Of a stretch of DNA of 64,000 nucleotides, positions 58,555 through 64,000 are shown piece after piece. Within the stretch, counting starts at the first letter, position 1. Each line of letters begins with the position of its first letter. Made by a program: the position numbers and the translations under genes. The notes under the pieces were generated by a model. It ran no database searches. It worked only from the letters and a program-made list of their open reading frames with translations, and was not told the origin of the DNA. The DNA lies in the NCBI GenBank assembly GCA_014904845.1, contig MU119307.1:110625-174624 (forward strand), in the 5' to 3' direction. The stretch comes from Acephala macrosclerotiorum (taxonomy: Eukaryota; Ascomycota; Leotiomycetes; Helotiales; Mollisiaceae).

Positions 58555-61130
58555 ACACTCAAGCTCCACAGCGCGTCGTGCATGGAGCTATATTTATACT
58601 CTTCAAGAGGCCATGGTTAGCGTTGGGAGTTTCGACGTCAGCAGTTCTCGGCAGTTCAAAAGCCTGTCTTTGCCTGTCTTTTTAGTGATTGGTGCTTGGG
58701 CGCTGAAATTGAATCTGCTCTCTTGTGGATGAGGCGGTTTATACACCCGTTCAAATTAAAGTTCCGAATTAATAAGATATGTAGAAACGAGCTTCTTCCC
58801 TAGGTGAACCAATTGCTTAGCCTGGTACATTCTCGAAAATGGACTCGCTCCCTTCTAGGAAAGAACGAGCTTGGTATGAGTTGATGACACCCTAGGTTAC
58901 TGCTCAAACACTTCTTCTGTTGGAAGGGAGGTCACGTTTTGGTATTTGCAAGGCAATGCTGGAGTATTGTAAGTTACACGAGTAATTTATCGAGCTATAT
59001 CAAACACAAGCTGAGGTTGAGCGGGAGAACTGATTGAAATCGCGTCGTATTTTTAGAGGCAAAAGATTATAATTTAACATGAAAACAAAACCATGGAGAG
59101 CAGAGGCCAGAATTTTACAGTAGCGACAGCAAAAGCTCTCTATTCTCACCAAGCTTAGACAAAGCACCGGATGCCTAGCAAAGGTCCAGCGCTTTGGTAG
59201 CGTGGTAGCGACTGAATTACATATTTAGGCGACGAGTTGAGGTTGATAGTTGAAGCACGCCAATTCCTCACCCATGCCGCCTATCCACTACTACTTCTGT
59301 GCAACATATCGCGTCATATTACCGCAATGCATTACTTATATACCCCGCGACGTGAAGGCGACTTAGACTTATCCCTACTTACATTAGAAGACACGTTAAT
59401 CGTGCTCGTAATAGTGAATCTGACCCATAGCTCATCGTCGAGGGAAACTTCAAAAGACGGGAGAGAGATAGGGCATCATGAACATGTTGAGCTAGAGATT
59501 GGCCCACTGCCCAGATATATCTTGCGGCGTACCCCTCCAAGACTTTTATTAGAATGAAAATTTGACAATGCATTCATACCGACTCCCAAATGCGCTTCCT
59601 TTGGACGCAACATTTCGCGCTCTGAAGGACCAAACACAGGATAAGAAAACCATCTACTCCATGGCCGGGCGCCTCAAATCTAAAGACTAGCAAGAGATAA
59701 AGAAATAGATACTTATAACTTGAGCTTGTACGAAGTCTAAGTGCTGCATCCTTTTAAGATCTTTTAAGAAAACATTGCTCGCAAAAAGTCCATTGACAAC
59801 AAGATCCTAGACGGAGGCCCATGGCAGAAATGAACGCCACACAGTCGAAACCAAAACCGAACGAGGAACGCCGAACTTCCAGCAAATGGTGAGCGTATCA
59901 GTAGCGATCAAAGCAAACGACTGAAGAACACCCGTACCCGTCCCACACCACCTCAGCCTCCCCATACTTCCGCAGACCAGCCACCCACTACTTATTTTTC
60001 AACCGGACCAGCTTTAGTTCGAATTACTCAACGAGGGGTTGTATTTTATACCTCATGAGACATCGACCAGGAGACGTGTTTCAGCTTTAGCCAATTTCAA
60101 AGGGGCTTGCAGCTTGGAGAAAAAGGAAGTGAATCCAGCCTTGAGATTGACATTAAAAGAAGTGTGAGACGATATATTTAGCTATCTCTATTCAACTCAG
60201 CATTCAATCAAAAGCAAATACGACTCAAGGCCAACTGTGGCATATGCAACACCAACTTAATGTATATAAAAGCGTCTTCTTGCGTATACTCAGAAAACAA
60301 ACCACGTACTTGTTACGGCGAGTGCAAAAGGAAGAAGGACTGGCAAAGACGATGCCAGTTAGCAACAAGCTTAATAGCTGGTATGAATGGTAAAAAGTGT
60401 GTTTGTATCAGACAAAACCTATCTTTCTATTCTTTGATAATCAATATAAGCATTTCCAGGGAAATTCAAACAGATGACAGCGAACGCCCAATATACAGAC
60501 AATAGTAGGCACAACTCCATGCTTATAGGACCCAGAACCATATATCAACTTCCAGCAAAAAATGAGCAAATGAGTTAAGCCCAAGACTATTTTACCCGCT
60601 TGAAGTCTCAACTTCCTTCAAAGTAAACTGCTCCAATTCTTCCTATCGTGGATCATTTTCGTGTGCCCAATCTTGCCGTATAGGTTCTCCTCGTCCACAA
60701 TGCATCGTTTTTATAGTCCACGATGTGGAGATCTCTCTATCTGACGAGTTTGAATCTGTAATCATTGAAAAATAGAAAGCGAATATCATCTGGAGAACGT
60801 TCTTTAAATGTACTTGTCTAGGCAGAATATAAAATGGCACTCTCATGCCTTTCTCAAGTACCAGTTAAACTATATCGCAACAAGCCACAAGCGATGGCAA
60901 AGACGATATTAGCTAGCAGAAGTTTCAAGAGGTAGCACAAAAGAAGTCAAAAGGTTGTCTTAAATAAAATCAATAGTTCTCGTTTTGAATACTTAATGGA
61001 AATGTCTTGCTAGTCGTATAAGAAAGAGGTAATTAATAGCACAAAATCCACATCATTTGATAGTAGAAATAATTCGGTGCAAAAAGAGCTCGCGCATATG
61101 TTTGTTTGGTACTACAAGTTGGATATTTCG
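58555..61130. other. Balanced region without recognisable gene
   Basis: 2.6 kb of ordinary composition. The longest frames (59237-59557, starting only with TTG, and 60260-60505) show no motif. A diverged short repeat containing TGGCAAAGACGAT occurs near 60343 and 60895. Probably intergenic or long-decayed DNA. Confidence 0.4.
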
Positions 61131-64000
61131 ATATAGTAAGTAAGATTATAAACTGTTTATTTTTAATTCGCGATTTGGTATATTTGCAAATATTGCTTAT
61201 TTTGTTTTTTAATTGATTGAGAGTTAAATTATAAAACGTTAATTAAAAAAACGTATTTATATTTTGTATTTAATTATTAAACTATTTAAAACGTTTATAA
61301 GTCAATATAAAAAATTGAATAATATTTAATAGTAATTTTAATACTATTTAATTTAATTCAATCAAAATTTTATATTACTTTATTTAATTCAATAATTAAT
61401 AAATAGTATTAAATAGACTATTAAATAGAATTACGTGAGTTTAAATCGCAAATTTAATTGATTAAATTAATAAAAAAACTAAAAAAATAAATTTGATTGA
61501 ATAAAACGTTTTATTTATTTAAATTTCAAAAGTTTTATTAACGTCGAAAATTAAAAACTTTTAAATAATTAATTTAAAAATTTTAATTAATAATAAATTG
61601 AATATAATATTTAAAAATATATTTTTCGAGATTTAAAGTTTTTTAAATATTTAAAATAATTTTCAAAAGTTTAAAAATCGAAATATTAATCGATTTATTA
61701 AATAATATATATAATTAAATTTTAAAAATTTATTTTATATTATATAAAAAACAAAAAATACTATAAAAACAAAAAATAAATATTTAATGTTTATATAGTA
61801 ATATTTTTACTACTTTGAAACTCTAAATAATTAAAAATTACTCGTTTAAATACAATTTTTTTTTTAATTTAATTGTTTTAATATTAATATTATATTTATA
61901 ATTAATCGCAATATAATTCTATTGATTTTATAAGCATTTCAATATTGTAATTCTATGAAAATATATTTGAAATTATTAATTTAAAAAATAATTTGAATAT
62001 AAAAACGATAAATTGTATATTTAATTAAAATATATTTTTTTGTAAAATAAATTTTTACTGTGATTAATAAAAATCGAAAATTTCAAATCGTAGTATAAAA
62101 ACCAATTTATAATCGTATAATCGGTAATTTAATTTTAAATATTGAATTAGATTAATAATTTTCTCGTTTTAATAAAAATACTAAAATTTTAATCGTTTTT
62201 CAAATTGTTTATATTTCGATAATTAATAATATTATAATATTATAATTAGTATTAATCGATTTTACGTCGAAAATTTAATTAGAAATCGATTTTTCTACGT
62301 AATATAAAAATAGTATACGATTAAATTTAATATTTTATATATAAAATAAAAAATTATTATTTTAAAATATATAATATATTTAATAGTTGAAATTGTTTTA
62401 AGTTTATATTATTTTTTTTTTTTTTTCAATATTTTAATAATTATATAAATACGATTTAATTTCAAAATTTTAAAATGATTTTAATTTAATTTTATTTATT
62501 TTAAAATCGTTGTAATTTAATATTTTAATATATTAATTTTTTAATATTTTTTATATTTTTATTATTTTTTTCTATTTTTTTCTGTTTTTTTTTATCGATT
62601 TTTTTTTTCGCGTTTTTTTAAATCGAAAATTTTTAAAATTATTATAATAAAATCGAGATTTATATATCGCGTTTATATTATTTAAAAATATTTAATTTAT
62701 TTATCGAATAATTGTAATTATTTTAATCATCGTATTATATTATAATTTTTTATTAGTTTGTTTTTTGTGTTTTTAATATCGAATTTAATTTTTATAATTT
62801 AATAATTATATATATTATTTTTATATTTCGATTATAAACTATAAATAAATCGATTATTTGATTAATTATAATTAATAAATTTAAAAATATTTTTTACGTA
62901 TTTAATATTTTATATAATATTTAAATTTTATACAATTTAATTATATTAAATCGATATTAAGTTTTTATAATTTGATTTCATTTTGAAAATTGTATTTAAA
63001 ATATTTAATTTGTTTTATAAGAATTGAAATATTTAAATTAAATTCGAAAAACGAATTTTATATTATTAATTAATAAATAATCGAACTCGAAAATCTCGAA
63101 TTTTAATAAATTAAATTTATTAATTTATAAAAACAAACAATTTAATTAATAATTATATAAATAATAATTATTAAAATAATTTTTTAATTTTTTTAAAATA
63201 CGTATTAAATATTTTCACGCGAATTAATTTTTAAAGTATTTTATAAATTTTTTTTACTATTTATTAATTTAAATATATTAATATAATACGTAAATTAATT
63301 AATTAACGAATTGTAAAAAAATAATATTATTATTATAAAAATTAATTATTGTTTTTATTCGATTGTAATTATATAAAAAAATTATAAAATTTTTTTTTTT
63401 ATAAAAATATAATTATTATAAATAATAACGATAAAATTAATATATTACTATTTATTATAATAAAAATATTTAATAATAATTTTGTTTTAATTAGTATTTA
63501 TATCGAATAATATTTTAAAAATCGCGTTAATAAATATAAAATTAAAATTATTAAATTTTAATACGAGTATTAATAAAAAAAAAAATAAAAAATCGTTATA
63601 GTATTTCTATAAAATAAATTTATAATGATTTTAATATTTTATAAAATTTATTACGATTTTATTAATAAATAAAAAATAATTATTTTAAATATCGATATTA
63701 ATTAATAAAAATATAAAAAGATATTCGATTAATATAATAATAAAAAACGAAAACAAATAATTCAATACAAATTAAAATTTTAAAATATTATTAAATGAAA
63801 TTATAATACGATAAAAAGAAAATATTGAGAAATTTTAAAGTATTTTCGTAAATTACGATTTTAATTATATAGTATTTATTTTATTTTTGAGACGAATATT
63901 AATACGTTTATCGTTTAATTAAATCGAATAATAATAGATTTTTTTAACGTTTTAATTATTTATTAATTCGTTTGAATACAATTATTCGATTTTGAAATTA
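61131..64000. repeat. RIP-type AT-rich block continuing past the right edge
   Basis: 2.9 kb of A/T-dominated DNA without coding frames. As in the large block, most surviving C/G are in CpG, though the first kilobase keeps more CpA/CpT and may be less heavily mutated. It extends beyond the window. Confidence 0.8.

Noticed and set aside
59237..59557. 106-codon frame
   Set aside because: Begins with TTG, contains no motif, and lies in a region without other coding signals.

Overview
The window looks like nuclear DNA of a filamentous ascomycete (Pezizomycotina; a leotiomycete is my best guess, not proven). Evidence: short introns of about 50-90 bp with GTAAGT-type donors, CT-rich leaders, fungal gene families (UncA-type kinesin-3, Gis2/Byr3 zinc-knuckle protein, Zn2Cys6 regulator, small secreted proteins), and sharply bounded AT-rich blocks that look like repeat-induced point mutation (RIP).

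Layout. 1-2.7 kb: no gene I can support. 3.25-4.49 kb: eight-exon zinc-knuckle gene. 7.09-12.11 kb: kinesin-3. 13.1-15.95 kb: tandem pair of related small secreted cysteine proteins; the second has a 707-bp inverted-repeat element in an intron and an aberrant C-terminus. 16.15-27.48 kb: very AT-rich block whose surviving cytosines are nearly all in CpG, with ~10.25-kb-spaced direct repeats and one spared 260-bp island. 27.5-29.5 kb: balanced island with a nonsense-riddled relic gene. 29.5-30.4 kb: second AT-rich block with a (TAA)n tract. 32.2-38.2 kb: intact genes (alpha/beta hydrolase; Gln-rich/acidic protein; divergent ZZ-finger/WW protein). 38.9-50.7 kb: gene graveyard (AtuA-like, Zn2Cys6 factor, flavin-reductase-like protein, NCS1 permease fragment, S28 peptidase split by a pogo-like transposon, truncated SDR, MFS fragment). 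51.5-56.3 kb: two divergent secreted Ser/Ala/Thr-rich proteins. 57.2-58.55 kb: long-TIR element with TA target duplication. 58.6-61.1 kb: no gene recognised. 61.1-64 kb: RIP-type AT-rich sequence running off the window.

How it fits together. Housekeeping genes (kinesin, zinc knuckle) sit left; secreted and accessory genes lie beside AT-rich repeat blocks. The 38.9-50.7 kb relics would together make a plausible catabolic cluster (regulator, permeases, hydrolase/oxidoreductase-type enzymes), now dead. Many lesions are CAG/CAA/CGA/TGG to stop changes, as expected from RIP; others are indels, transposon insertion and rearrangement junctions. The clearest event is a pogo-type insertion in the S28 gene: removing the element plus one TA copy restores the reading frame. 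I found no CRISPR array, rRNA or intact tRNA. All family calls are from reading the sequence; no searches were run.
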